Positions 17,860 to 26,519 of a stretch of 64,000 nucleotides of DNA are shown one piece after another. This stretch comes from G963675935 sp963675935 (GTDB lineage Bacteria > Planctomycetota > Planctomycetia > Pirellulales > Thermoguttaceae), in the NCBI GenBank assembly GCA_963675935.2, contig CAXXPV010000005.1, forward strand, positions 160,297 to 224,296, written 5' to 3'. The notes beneath the pieces are model-generated. The model saw only the letters and a list, made by a program, of their open reading frames with translations, was not told where the DNA came from and did not search any database. The translations under genes were made by a program, and so were the position numbers. Every line of letters starts with the position of its first letter. Position 1 is the first letter of the stretch.

Positions 17860-18453
17860 TCATGGGCCTTCTGCATGGACAAGCCACAGCATCGCCGCTG
17901 CCGACTCCCGGCCAAACTGCTTCTGCTTGCGGCGGAACATCGGATAGCCAAGTCGGGCCAGAATGTGCCTTGCTCGTGAAAACGATAGGATGTCGTACCA
18001 CACGCTGTTGTCCGCTTGATTCCATTCGACCAAGAAACGTTCCTCACCAATGGCCGCATGGTCGGGCAAGGTGCCGTAAGCAAAACCAAACCGTTGGACC
18101 GGCTCCACCTCATCGACGACATACACGATCCGACAGGCATTGAGCCACCACAGGCCGATGACATGGGCCAACACGGCCATGACTTCGCCTGCTTGAATTC
18201 CCATTTCCGGCGAATACGCCTCCAACCAGCCGAGGTTGAATTGTTCCCATTGTTCCAACCCGGCCCTGGCTATCTGAAAGGTTTTCTGCCCCTCGCCCAA
18301 TTTGGTCCGGGTATGAGTCACAAGAAAGTCTGCCGGGGGATGAGTCGCCGTCGCACCAACCGACGAATAAGTAAACTCCGACGCCGCCTGTGCCGCAAGA
18401 AAGCGGCGAATCGTGTCAGGAGTTGGTTTGTGTAACGACAACATGTTTGCCAT
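17860..18453 (-). CDS. DUF1990 domain protein
   Basis: About 197 residues starting MANMLSLHKPTPDTIRRFLA. The DUF1990 pattern is clear: FTYSSVGAT, RTKLGEGQKTFQIARAGLEQ, GWLEAYSPEMGIQAGEVMAV, LWWLNACRIVYVVDE, FGFAYGTLPDHAAIGEERFL and WYDILSFSRARHILARLGYP. These small beta-rich proteins resemble lipid-binding START-like folds; no function is proven. It is divergent from the NAD(P)-binding gene at 18541, with which DUF1990 proteins are often linked. The 88-base intergenic spacer should hold both promoters. Confidence 0.8.
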   Translation of the reverse strand: MANMLSLHKPTPDTIRRFLAAQAASEFTYSSVGATATHPPADFLVTHTRTKLGEGQKTFQIARAGLEQWEQFNLGWLEAYSPEMGIQAGEVMAVLAHVIGLWWLNACRIVYVVDEVEPVQRFGFAYGTLPDHAAIGEERFLVEWNQADNSVWYDILSFSRARHILARLGYPMFRRKQKQFGRESAAAMLWLVHAEGP

Positions 18454-18540
18454 CAACCTTGCCCATGCCCAATAGTAAAAGTAAAGTCCATAGTAGCGGT
18501 AAAGCAAGTCGTTTTTCAGCCGAATCTTGAATGAAGACCG

Positions 18541-19488
18541 ATGGCGTTCCACGAGCCTGAAGCTTCTGGCCAGGATTATCACCCCGTTGTCCTGCTGACG
18601 GGAGCAACGGGCTATGTTGGCGGTCGTTTGCTTCCACTTCTCGAACAACGCCCGATTGTGGTTCGTTCCCTGGCCAGGAACCCAGAGAAAATCCGTTCAC
18701 ACTGCAAGCCATCCACGCAGGTTGTCCGTGGCGATGTACTCGACATACGCTCGCTCGACGAGGCCATGCGTGGCGTCCACACCGCATACTACCTCGTCCA
18801 TCTCATGTCTGGAAACACGGATTTCGAGAAGCAAGACCGGCAGGCGGCGGTCAACTTCGCCGATTCTGCACGACGGGCGGGAGTTCAGCGAATCATCTAT
18901 CTCGGCGGTCTGGGCGATGATGCAAACGCCAACCTTTCGCCACACTTGCGTAGCCGCCATGAAGTCGGACGAATCCTGCGGGAGTCCGGCGTGGAGACCA
19001 TCGAATTCCGAGCGTCGATAGTAATTGGAGCAGGGAGCCTCTCGTTTAATTTGATTCAATCACTGACCGACCGATTGCCGGTCATGATTTGCCCACGCTG
19101 GCTCACGACACCGACGCAGCCCATTGCCGTGGACGACGTGCTGGCCTATCTTTTGGCGGCGAAAGACTTGCCTGCGGGTGAGAGCCGCATCTTCGAGATC
19201 GGCGGCACGGATGTCGTGACTTACGGAGATTTGATCCGAGTGTACGCCCGTCAAAGAGGTCTGCGGCGTTGGTTGATTTCCGTCCCCGTGCTGACGCCGT
19301 ATCTGTCGAGTCTGTGGCTGGCCCTGGTGACGCCCGCCAGCTTCGAGGTCGGGCGACATTTGATCGAGGGCTTGAAGAATCCCACCGTGGTTCAAGACGC
19401 CAAGGCTCTGAATGTGTTCTCCATTCGTCCGATGGGAGTGAAAGAGGCCATCCAAAAGGCCCTAGCGGTCAGGAATTCCGAAGGTTGA
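18541..19488 (+). CDS. NAD(P)-binding SDR-type protein, probably C-terminally shortened
   Basis: A 315-residue atypical short-chain dehydrogenase. The dinucleotide-binding Gly motif is VLLTGATGYVGGRLLPLL, followed by VRGDVLD, GVHTAYYLVHLMSG, QRIIYLGGLGD and HEVGRILRESGVETIEFRAS. Close relatives continue after SIRPMGVKEAIQKAL into a DUF2867 domain, giving about 480 residues; here the frame stops there, suggesting loss of the second domain. Substrate unknown. Confidence 0.75.
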   Translation: MAFHEPEASGQDYHPVVLLTGATGYVGGRLLPLLEQRPIVVRSLARNPEKIRSHCKPSTQVVRGDVLDIRSLDEAMRGVHTAYYLVHLMSGNTDFEKQDRQAAVNFADSARRAGVQRIIYLGGLGDDANANLSPHLRSRHEVGRILRESGVETIEFRASIVIGAGSLSFNLIQSLTDRLPVMICPRWLTTPTQPIAVDDVLAYLLAAKDLPAGESRIFEIGGTDVVTYGDLIRVYARQRGLRRWLISVPVLTPYLSSLWLALVTPASFEVGRHLIEGLKNPTVVQDAKALNVFSIRPMGVKEAIQKALAVRNSEG

Positions 19489-19592
19489 TGCCATTACTTG
19501 GCAGAGTTATTCCGCTTTAACGCCTTCGCCAACTTGTTCACCGCCAATTCCTTCGCTTTGGCCTCAACCTCGACGGTCATATCAAGGTTATT

Positions 19593-20075
19593 CTAAGAAT
19601 TCAATCGCCAGATAGTGAAGTTCAGCACCGTAGCGAAACTAACCCAAGCCAGATACGGCATGAATAGAAGCCCCGCTATCGTAGATCGGAACCAAAACAC
19701 CAACATTGTCGCCGCAATCGCCGCCCACAGGAAAACAACGTCAATGAACGCGGCGCCGGGGCTGTGCAGCCCGAAGAAAAGCCATGACCACGCTGCATTG
19801 AACGCCAACTGTATGACAAAGAGGGTCAGTGGAACAAGTACGTTACCTCGCCGCCATACCAACCACGCCGCCACGGCCATGCTCAGGTAGAGAAGCGACC
19901 ACACCGGGCCAAATATCCAACCGGGCGGCGTCCACGCTGGTTTCACCAGTCCGGCGTACCAAGTGGGAATGTTGGGAGCGGTTGCCAGCCCACCGATCCC
20001 CGCCACAGCAAAACAGACCACCACCAGCCCAACCAGTGTAAGCAAAGGATGTTTGGGAGGATCGGCAAAAACCAC
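19593..20075 (-). CDS. tspO: TspO/MBR-family membrane protein
   Basis: A 160-residue membrane protein with five hydrophobic helices. Diagnostic motifs are WYAGLVKPAWTPPGWIFGPV, WSLLYLSMAVAAWLVW, NAAWSWLFFGLHSPGAA and FMPYLAWVSFATVLNF. TspO binds porphyrins and cholesterol-like ligands and has been linked to tetrapyrrole handling and stress signalling. Whether it has any link with the tetrapyrrole-like importer downstream is speculation. Between 19488 and 19593, the minus strand carries what looks like the last ~25 codons of another gene (EVEAKAKELAVNKLAKALKR). Confidence 0.9.
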   Translation of the reverse strand: MVFADPPKHPLLTLVGLVVVCFAVAGIGGLATAPNIPTWYAGLVKPAWTPPGWIFGPVWSLLYLSMAVAAWLVWRRGNVLVPLTLFVIQLAFNAAWSWLFFGLHSPGAAFIDVVFLWAAIAATMLVFWFRSTIAGLLFMPYLAWVSFATVLNFTIWRLNS

Positions 20076-20423
20076 TTTTCATTCCTCTTCAATGGTGTAG
20101 CAATCTCCATGCACAGAGCAATAAATTATAGGTTGATGTCGAGACAGGGGTAGTAGAATACTCCGCATCAATGGAATATGATCTATTTCATCGATATTCA
20201 ATTCGCACCCCATTGGCCTGCCTTGGCTCGGTTTCTAAATTTCGATTTGGAATAATTGAATCTGGGACATATAGGAACTGGCTTGACGGTAAAGGAGAAC
20301 GAAATGGCAATCCGTCAAGGAAATTGCAGGCGGAGGGCGGTAACGGGAGTCGATACGGGCAGAGAGGCCGATACCCAGGGGAGCCATCCGCGACATTCTA
20401 CCATTTCCATTCATTTTTCCCTA
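20076..20423. other. Intergenic region, no certain gene
   Basis: An AAAGGAG with ATG at 20304 opens a frame (MAIRQGNCRRRAVTGVD) that continues into the acetyltransferase in another phase. It has no family resemblance and is probably chance. Confidence 0.4.
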
Positions 20424-20586
20424 ATGAACACAACAATCAAGAATTCGGTTTTTGAATCTTTCCCGATTTTGAAAACCGACCGTTTAGTCCTACGGGAGTT
20501 CTCCGATAGCGATACCACTGATTTATTTCAAATCAGGTCGAATCCCCGTATAATGGAATTTATGGATTCGCCAACACACCAGTCGC

Positions 20587-22186
20587 TGTTTTGAACCGGC
20601 TGGAAATGGAAAATCTCGGTCGTATGGGTTAGAATCAAACCCCAAACGAGGAGAAATCCATGACTGCACCACGACGATGTTTCACCACAGACCAGAAGGC
20701 TACCATCCTTAAGAGGTACTTGGTCGATAAAGTACCGATGTCGGATCTGTGCGACGAGTACGGCATCAAGCCCAACCAAATCTACGCCTGGCAGAAAATC
20801 CTGTTCGATAACGCCTCGGCCGCCTTTCATCCGGTCGCCAAACGCGAGGCCCAAAAACTGTCCGCTCAAGAGGAGGAGGTTGCCCGGCTGCGGGCCAAGC
20901 TCGTTCAAAAGAACGAGGTCATCTCCGAATTGATGGAGGAGAACGTCCGCGCAAAAAAAGAGGCTGGGGAACTCTAAACGGATGTTGGGTTCCCCATGAC
21001 ACCCGCGATGAAGTCGTCGATTACGTGCGGCGTTGGAACGAGCGTACAGAGATTCCCGCCCGGCAGTTCGTCGCTTGGTTGGGCATTACATCGAGCAAGT
21101 TTCACGACTGGAAGGATCGCTATGGCAAACGCAACGAACACAACGGTTGGGTGCCGCGCGACTGGTGGCTCGAAGACTGGGAGAAGCAGTCCATCATCAA
21201 GTTTTCGTTCGAGTTTCCGTTGGAAGGCTATCGACGATTGGCGTTCATGATGCTCGACCGCGACGTGGTGGCGGCAAGTCCCAGCACGGTGTATCGCGTA
21301 TTGAAATCGGCGGGCCGCATCGGCCGCTCAACGAACAAACCCTCCAAGAAAGGCACGGGCTTCCATCAGCCGAAAAAACCGCATGAACATTGGCATATCG
21401 ACATAAGCTACATCAACATCCATGGCACGTTTTACTACCTGACGACGATCCTCGACGGCTACAGTCGGTACATCGTGCATTGGGAGATTCGCCGTTCGAT
21501 GACCGAGCAAGACGAGTTGGTTGTTCTTCAGCGTGCAAAAGAAAAGTTCCCGAACGAAACGCCTCGGATCATCAGCGACAACGGGTCGCAATTTGTGGCG
21601 AAGGATTTCAAGGAGTTCATTCGCATCTGCGGGATGACACATGTGCGGACGAGTCCGTACTATCCGCAGAGCAACGGCAAGCTGGAGCGATTTCACGGGA
21701 GCATCAAAGGCGAGTGTATTCGGCCCGGCACGCCGATCTCGCTGGAGGACGCGATTCGCCTCGTCGGCAACTATGTGGAGCATTACAACCACGTTCGCTT
21801 GCACAGCGCGATCGGCTACATTGCGCCGTCGGACAAGTTGTCGGGCCGCGAGACGGAGATTTTCGCAGTGCGAGACCGCAAGCTAAACGAGGCTCGCGAG
21901 CGTCGCAAGGAGCAACGCGAGGCGTAGCGTTTACGAACGGTTGCCTGACGGCTGAAACTCGGCTACGATGGTAAACGGCCTGGGCGGAGGATAGGGCTCT
22001 GGTGGGAACCAACCCGAGCGCCGACCTAGGGGTTGTGAGCGAGGCATGGGCGGCGGCCACGCTGCCGTCCACCTCCCTCGCTTACAACATCAATGCGCAA
22101 AATCCAAGGCACTACCAAACAACTTTCATGTCTTAACGATCCTTAACTCAGCAATCGACGTTTCCATTTCACGCTGAACCAAAACA
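20587..22186 (+). mobile_element. IS3-family element, copy A
   Basis: 1600 bp with ends TGTTTTG and CAAAACA, flanked by a 4-bp duplication TCGC (20583-20586, 22187-22190). The second copy at 26520 has the same length in the opposite orientation. Confidence 0.92.
20660..21927 (+). CDS. IS3-family transposase OrfAB, programmed frameshift
   Basis: OrfA (20660-20977) is a helix-turn-helix and leucine-zipper protein (TTDQKATILKRYLVDKVPMS; RLRAKLVQKNEVISELMEEN). A run of seven A followed by G at 20953-20960 is a typical slippery site; a -1 shift there continues as KRGWGTLNGCWVPHDTRDEV into OrfB, whose integrase core carries Asp in WHIDISYINI, Asp in ISDNGSQFVAKDF and Glu in SNGKLERFHGSIKGEC. OrfB ends at 21927 with EQREA, seven residues earlier than in copy B because TCG has become TAG. 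Both products look functional. Confidence 0.9.
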
Positions 22187-22685
22187 TCGCTTGCCGATTC
22201 AAAGGAGATGATTACCCAGATGTTAGATTCCTATTCGGAAAAAACGGGGATCAACTGGGCCATCGAAGATAAACACACCGAAAAGATGATCGGATACATT
22301 GCGTATTGGCACATAATAAAAGAGCATGTTCGGGCTGAATTGGGCTATGCATTGAAAACGCACGTTTGGAAAAAAGGGTTCATGAAAGAGGCTCTTTGGG
22401 CGGTTTTGCAGTTTTGGTTTCAAGAGATGAAGCTTCACAGCGTGGGGGCCAATGTGAATCCGGAGAATCTGGCATCTGCCAAACTGTTGAAATCAGTCGG
22501 ATTTCAACGGGAGGGACATTTCAGAGAAAATTACGTTTTTAACGGGCGATTTATCGATTCAGATATCTACAGCCTTATCGAATCTGATTTTCAACCCTGC
22601 TTATGATGCTCCTGGCAATTCAGAGAACTTCGAGCGAAACGTTTTGTATCGCTATCAAGGCATTGGAGATGGCAAAGTGGCCGAA

Positions 22686-23336
22686 ATGAAAAACGATAGT
22701 CCTACAATATCATTCGATCCCAACCAACGATTTCCCAGGCCGGGCGATGAGACGATGTGCTACTTGAAAAGCATCGTCACCAATCCGAACATCGTGGTCG
22801 GCGATTACTCATTCTACCACGATTTTGACGACCCAACGCAATTCGAGCGGCGGAACGTGTTGTATCACTATCCGACCTGTAATCACGATCGGCTGGTAAT
22901 CGGCCGGTTTTGCTCGATTGCCTGCGGTGCGAAGTTCATAATGAACGGGGCGAATCACCGGCTCGACGCTCTCACAACGTATCCGTTCCCAGTCCTCGCC
23001 AAGGCATGGAACGACACGACGCCCGTCACCGAGGCGTGGACGAACAAGGGCGACATCACGATCGGCAACGACGTGTGGATCGGTTTCGAGGCGGTCGTTT
23101 TGGCCGGGGTTCACATTGGCGACGGGGCCGTGGTCGGCGCTCGCGCCGTCGTGACCAAGGATGTGCCGCCCTACGCGATTGTTGGCGGCGTGCCGGCCAA
23201 GATCATCCGTAAGCGATTTGATGACGCGACTATTGAACGGTTGCTAGAGATTCGTTGGTGGGACTGGCCAGCGGCGAGGATTGCGGAGAATCTCGATGCG
23301 TTGCGGCAAGGCGACGTTGAACGATTGCGAGGTTGA
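22686..23336 (+). CDS. Vat/CatB-type O-acetyltransferase
   Basis: About 216 residues from MKNDSPTISF. It is a left-handed beta-helix acyltransferase of the xenobiotic acetyltransferase group: VVGDYSFYHDFDDPTQFERR, YHYPTCNHDRLVIGRFCSIA, FIMNGANHRLDALTTYPF, the hexapeptide repeats GNDVWIGFEAVVLAGVHIGD and VVGARAVVTKDVPPYAIVGG, and VPAKIIRKRF. Members acetylate streptogramins or chloramphenicol, but many chromosomal homologues have other substrates, so resistance should not be assumed. The catalytic His is present in GANHR. Upstream codons to 22644 seem untranslated. Confidence 0.82.
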   Translation: MKNDSPTISFDPNQRFPRPGDETMCYLKSIVTNPNIVVGDYSFYHDFDDPTQFERRNVLYHYPTCNHDRLVIGRFCSIACGAKFIMNGANHRLDALTTYPFPVLAKAWNDTTPVTEAWTNKGDITIGNDVWIGFEAVVLAGVHIGDGAVVGARAVVTKDVPPYAIVGGVPAKIIRKRFDDATIERLLEIRWWDWPAARIAENLDALRQGDVERLRG

Positions 23337-23339
23337 CCA

Positions 23340-23774
23340 TCGGCACATCGGTGGCATATTGGCTGGTGCGTCGCCGCGCGTTTCGGACTTATCAACACGA
23401 TGGTTTTCACCCATCTGCCGTCCAATGTTTTGCTGATTCTCGTGCCGCTGATGCCCAATCTGCCGCTGGCCATTGCGGTGTTATTCCTGCGGTTCAGCAT
23501 TTCTCAGATGGATGTGCCTACGCGACAGTCGTATGTCATGGCGGTTGTGCCGCCGGAGGAGCGATCGGCCGCCGCCGCCGGTGTGACGGGCGTTGCACGA
23601 ACGATCGGTGCCACGATTTCTCCGGCCATCGCTGGCTTCTTGATCGCCAGTCCTGCCATGATTGACTTGCTGTTCTATCTCGCCGGCGGTCTGAAATCGG
23701 TTTACGACTTTATTCTCTATCGCAGCTTCATCACAGTTCGTCCACCGGAAGAGATAAGCGCCTCTGAAAAATAG
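23340..23774 (+). pseudogene. MFS transporter, C-terminal quarter only
   Basis: FGLINTMVFTHLPSNVLLIL, ISQMDVPTRQSYVMAVVPPE, ERSAAAAGVTGVARTIGATI and SPAIAGFLIA match the last four helices of a major-facilitator permease. The frame is open back to the stop of the acetyltransferase, with no start of its own apart from ATG 23400, so the first eight helices have been deleted. Not functional as a transporter. Confidence 0.72.
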
Positions 23775-23873
23775 TAAAGGGATGTCGTCAACGGATACAA
23801 GAACGCCATAAAACCCCATCAGCGTGAATCAGCAAACTGGGTTAAAAAGGTGGCGACGCGATCAAACAATAAT

Positions 23874-23898
23874 TCCGTGTCGATAAAACCGACACGGA
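23874..23898. promoter_or_regulatory. Perfect inverted repeat, candidate upstream activator site 1
   Basis: TCCGTGTCG and CGACACGGA separated by 7 bases (9-bp arms, 25 bp). It is centred about 155 bases before the predicted transcription start of the sigma-54 promoter. The inner TGT-N11-ACA is close to, but one base longer than, the NifA site TGT-N10-ACA. Confidence 0.6.
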
Positions 23899-23955
23899 TG
23901 TCTATTGAGTATCCGCCTGTACCGCATTGCTTATTTGCCTGGATGTTTTGCTTTC

Positions 23956-23990
23956 TGCCGTAACGTTCAGTAATATCAGTCGTTACGGCA
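23956..23990. promoter_or_regulatory. Perfect inverted repeat, candidate upstream activator site 2
   Basis: TGCCGTAACG and CGTTACGGCA, 10-bp arms around a 15-base spacer, centred about 68 bases before the predicted start. Position and symmetry suit an enhancer-binding protein or a repressor dimer. Confidence 0.55.
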
Positions 23991-24013
23991 ATGTGGATTC
24001 TGCGGCGTTGTTC

Positions 24014-24029
24014 TGGCACGCCGATTGCA
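24014..24029 (+). promoter_or_regulatory. Sigma-54 (RpoN) promoter of the nitrogenase-like operon
   Basis: TGGCACGCCGATTGCA fits the -24/-12 consensus (TGGCACG-N4-TTGCW) at every defined position, with GG and GC spaced by exactly ten bases. Predicted start near 24041, giving a leader of about 83 bases before the first gene. Confidence 0.85.
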
Positions 24030-24123
24030 CATGCCCTGGCGGGTCACACAGAGGGTCTTTCATTTGATAGACCTCGTGTCGAGTGCGCTCGAGATATGCG
24101 CGCAATGTAAGGAGGAATTGATT

Positions 24124-25281
24124 GTGGATCGGCAACAGAACGAAACATCAGGCAAGCGATTCTCGCGCCGCAAGTTCACGGCGGCGTTCTCGGCCGCTGT
24201 TGCTTCGGCGTGTGCTGGAACTGGGGCAACGGCCCTGGCTGACACCGACTTGGGAGAGGTGGACGCCGATCGATATGGACGCTGTGTGGAACGCGCTATC
24301 GACTATCTCGCGTTGCAGGCTCAGGACGGATCATTCTCCGCGCAGGCCGGCGTCGGCGTCACGGCATTGGCAGCGACGGCGATGCTTCGCCACGGCCGCA
24401 GCCGCGTCGATCCGCTGGTCGCCAAATCGCTGAAATACCTCGAAAAAGCCGCTCAATCGGACGGAGGCATCCATTCGCCCGGCGGCATGTTGGCCAACTA
24501 CGAGACGTGTTTGGCGATCATGTGTCTCCGGGAGGCCGACAAGAAGCATTACGACCAGTTGCTCTGCGGCGCAGAGGCTTTCATTCGCGGGTACCAGTGG
24601 GACGAGACGAAAGGCAAAGATCAGTCGGACGTTGCTTATGGCGGGGCCGGGTACGGAAAACACAAGAGGCCGGACCTTTCCAACACCACTTTCCTGATCG
24701 ACGCCTTGAAGAGTTGCGGTCGGGAGGCCGACGATCCGGCGATTCAGAAGGCGCTCAAGTTCGTTTCGCGTTGCCAGAACCTTGAATCGCACCATAACAC
24801 GACCGAATTCGCCTCGAAGGTCAACGACGGCGGCTTTTATTACACCTGCGCCGCCGGAGGCAGCAGCGCGGCGGGCGCATCGGATACCGGCGGCTTGCGC
24901 AGCTACGCTTCGATGACCTACAGCGGCCTGAAAAGCATGATTCATGCGGGCCTCGAACCGGATGACCCGCGAGTGAAGGCCGCTGTCAACTGGATTCGCG
25001 GCAACTACAGTTTGAAGAACAATCCTGGCTTGGGCAACGCCGGGTTGTATTACTACTACCACGTTGTCGCCAAGACGTTGCACACGCTCGGTGGTTGGTC
25101 CTTCGAGGACAACACCGGCGCGTCGCACGATTGGCGAAGTGAGCTGGTGGCGGAACTCGTTCATCGCCAGCGACAAAACGGCTCCTGGGTGAACGAAAAC
25201 GATCGTTGGATGGAAGGCGATCCCAACATCGTGACGGCCTATGCGCTCTTAGCGCTTTCCTACTGCCGTCCGAAAACGTAG
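24124..25281 (+). CDS. Exported prenyltransferase/squalene-cyclase-fold protein 1
   Basis: First gene of the operon; 385 residues from GTG 24124, eight bases after AAGGAGG. A Tat signal is clear: FSRRKFTAAFSAAVASACAG ending ALAD, so it is exported folded. The mature part consists of repeated alpha-helical units with QDGSF/QSDGGI/NDGGF-type turns characteristic of the alpha/alpha toroid of squalene cyclases and prenyltransferases. Landmarks shared with the next gene are NYETCLAIMC, YGGAGYG and NPGLGNAGLYYYYH. The catalytic DXDD of squalene-hopene cyclase is absent, so it is not a terpene cyclase. The same fold binds cobalamin in transcobalamin, and the importer downstream makes ligand capture an attractive role, but this is inference. 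Confidence 0.8.
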   Translation: MDRQQNETSGKRFSRRKFTAAFSAAVASACAGTGATALADTDLGEVDADRYGRCVERAIDYLALQAQDGSFSAQAGVGVTALAATAMLRHGRSRVDPLVAKSLKYLEKAAQSDGGIHSPGGMLANYETCLAIMCLREADKKHYDQLLCGAEAFIRGYQWDETKGKDQSDVAYGGAGYGKHKRPDLSNTTFLIDALKSCGREADDPAIQKALKFVSRCQNLESHHNTTEFASKVNDGGFYYTCAAGGSSAAGASDTGGLRSYASMTYSGLKSMIHAGLEPDDPRVKAAVNWIRGNYSLKNNPGLGNAGLYYYYHVVAKTLHTLGGWSFEDNTGASHDWRSELVAELVHRQRQNGSWVNENDRWMEGDPNIVTAYALLALSYCRPKT

Positions 25282-25343
25282 CGACGGATTGCTCGTGTTT
25301 TTCCAGGACGATTCCGATGCGGAATCACGCCCAGGGAGATGCT

Positions 25344-26453
25344 ATGGACACAACAAAGACAATTTTCGGTGGAATGCGGATTTCACGTCGGACGTTCACG
25401 GCGATGTGTCAGATCGCGCTCGTGCCGACCGCATGGATTGCGTTCGACTGCTTCGGCTCGATCGTCAATCGGTCGCTTGACTATCTCAAGTTGCCGGACC
25501 GTGATGAAAATGGCGATTTCGATCTTCATTATCGTGGCGACGTGGGCGTAACGGCACTGGTGACGACGGCGGTCTTGCGCGGCGGAAAAAGTGCGAGTAA
25601 TCCGACGGCCGCCAAGGGCCTGAAGCACCTGGAGGGCTTTGTACAATCGGACGGCGGCGTCTACACGCCAGGCCGACGACTCGAAAACTACGAAACCTGC
25701 TTGGCGGCGATGTGTTTTGCCGAAGCCAACGCCGAGCATCGCTACGACGCCATTCTTCGCAACGCAACGACTTTCGTCAAAACGTGCCAGTGGGATGAGA
25801 GCAAGGGCAAGGGCAAGGCGGATATGATGTATGGCGGGGCAGGCTACGGCCCGCAGTGTCGCCCCGACCTTTTCAATACGTCGTTCCTTCTTGACGCCAT
25901 GAAGTCCAACAATGTCAGCCCGAGCGATTCGTCAGTTCAGAAGGCGTTAGTGTTCGTCTCACGTTGTCAGAATGGTGACAATTCCTCGGACGGCAACGGC
26001 GGCTTTCGTTCCTGTGCATCGGGTGCTTCGCCAGAGAGCGGCGTGATGACCATGATCGGTCTGAAAAGCCTGTTGGCAGCAGGCGTGGCCAAGAACGATG
26101 CGCGAGTCAAGGCCGCAAGGGCCTGGATTCGCAACCACTACGACATGACACGCAATCCGGGAATGGGCAACGCCGGACTGTTTCACTACTACCATGCCTG
26201 TGCGGAGACTCTGCTCGCATTGGGCATGGACGAAATCGAAGACGCCGCTGGCGTCAAACACAACTGGCGAGACGATCTTTGCACCGAAATCGTTCGTCGC
26301 CAGAGAAACGACGGTTCTTGGGGCAACGAGAACGGATGTTGGATGGAGAACGACCCGCACATCGCAACGGCGCACGCCCTGCTGGCACTGTCCTATTGCC
26401 ACAGCCCTCCGAAAAGACCGCTTGAGGAAGCGATGTGTAACGCCCCAGGATAA
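25344..26453 (+). CDS. Exported prenyltransferase/squalene-cyclase-fold protein 2
   Basis: A 369-residue paralogue of the preceding protein, starting MDTTKTIFGGMRISRRTF after GGGAG. The RISRRTFTAM segment plus hydrophobic stretch (ALVPTAWIAF) is a Tat-like signal without an obvious cleavage site, so it may remain anchored. Shared motifs: SDGGVYTPGRRLENYETCLA, MMYGGAGYGPQCRPDLFNTS, FVSRCQNGD, MTRNPGMGNAGLFHYYHACA and the ending HIATAHALLALSYC. Its stop overlaps the start of the third paralogue (TAATG). Tandem duplication suggests that the three proteins act together or bind different forms of one ligand. Confidence 0.8.
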   Translation: MDTTKTIFGGMRISRRTFTAMCQIALVPTAWIAFDCFGSIVNRSLDYLKLPDRDENGDFDLHYRGDVGVTALVTTAVLRGGKSASNPTAAKGLKHLEGFVQSDGGVYTPGRRLENYETCLAAMCFAEANAEHRYDAILRNATTFVKTCQWDESKGKGKADMMYGGAGYGPQCRPDLFNTSFLLDAMKSNNVSPSDSSVQKALVFVSRCQNGDNSSDGNGGFRSCASGASPESGVMTMIGLKSLLAAGVAKNDARVKAARAWIRNHYDMTRNPGMGNAGLFHYYHACAETLLALGMDEIEDAAGVKHNWRDDLCTEIVRRQRNDGSWGNENGCWMENDPHIATAHALLALSYCHSPPKRPLEEAMCNAPG

Positions 26454-26519
26454 TGATGTCCCTGCGCCAAACAAGAATACCAAATATCGCATGTTCGATA
26501 CTGACGCTCTCCGTCGGCT

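Larger units (their letters stand above)
20424..22606 (+). pseudogene. GNAT acetyltransferase (RimJ/RimL type) split by an IS3-family element
   Basis: Deleting the IS at 20587-22186 and one TCGC duplication joins 20424-20586 to 22191-22606 in frame, giving 192 residues. The N-terminal part has ILKTDRLVLREFSDSDTTDL typical of the family; the C-terminal part has AELGYALKTHVWKKGFMKEA, VNPENLASAKLLKSVGFQRE and GHFRENYVFNGRFIDSDIYS, the acetyl-CoA binding and closing strands of RimJ/RimL enzymes. It would acetylate an N-terminus, ribosomal protein or small amine. Inactive here. Confidence 0.85.

Noticed and set aside
22686..23336. Antibiotic-resistance gene
   Set aside because: The fold is of the Vat/CatB group, but chromosomal relatives are diverse and nothing here indicates a drug substrate.
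23775..24123. Cobalamin or other riboswitch in the leader of the operon
   Set aside because: No B12 box or other conserved riboswitch core was recognisable; the leader after the predicted start is only about 83 bases.
24124..26453. Squalene-hopene cyclase genes for hopanoid synthesis
   Set aside because: The proteins are about half the usual size, are exported, and lack the catalytic DXDD motif.
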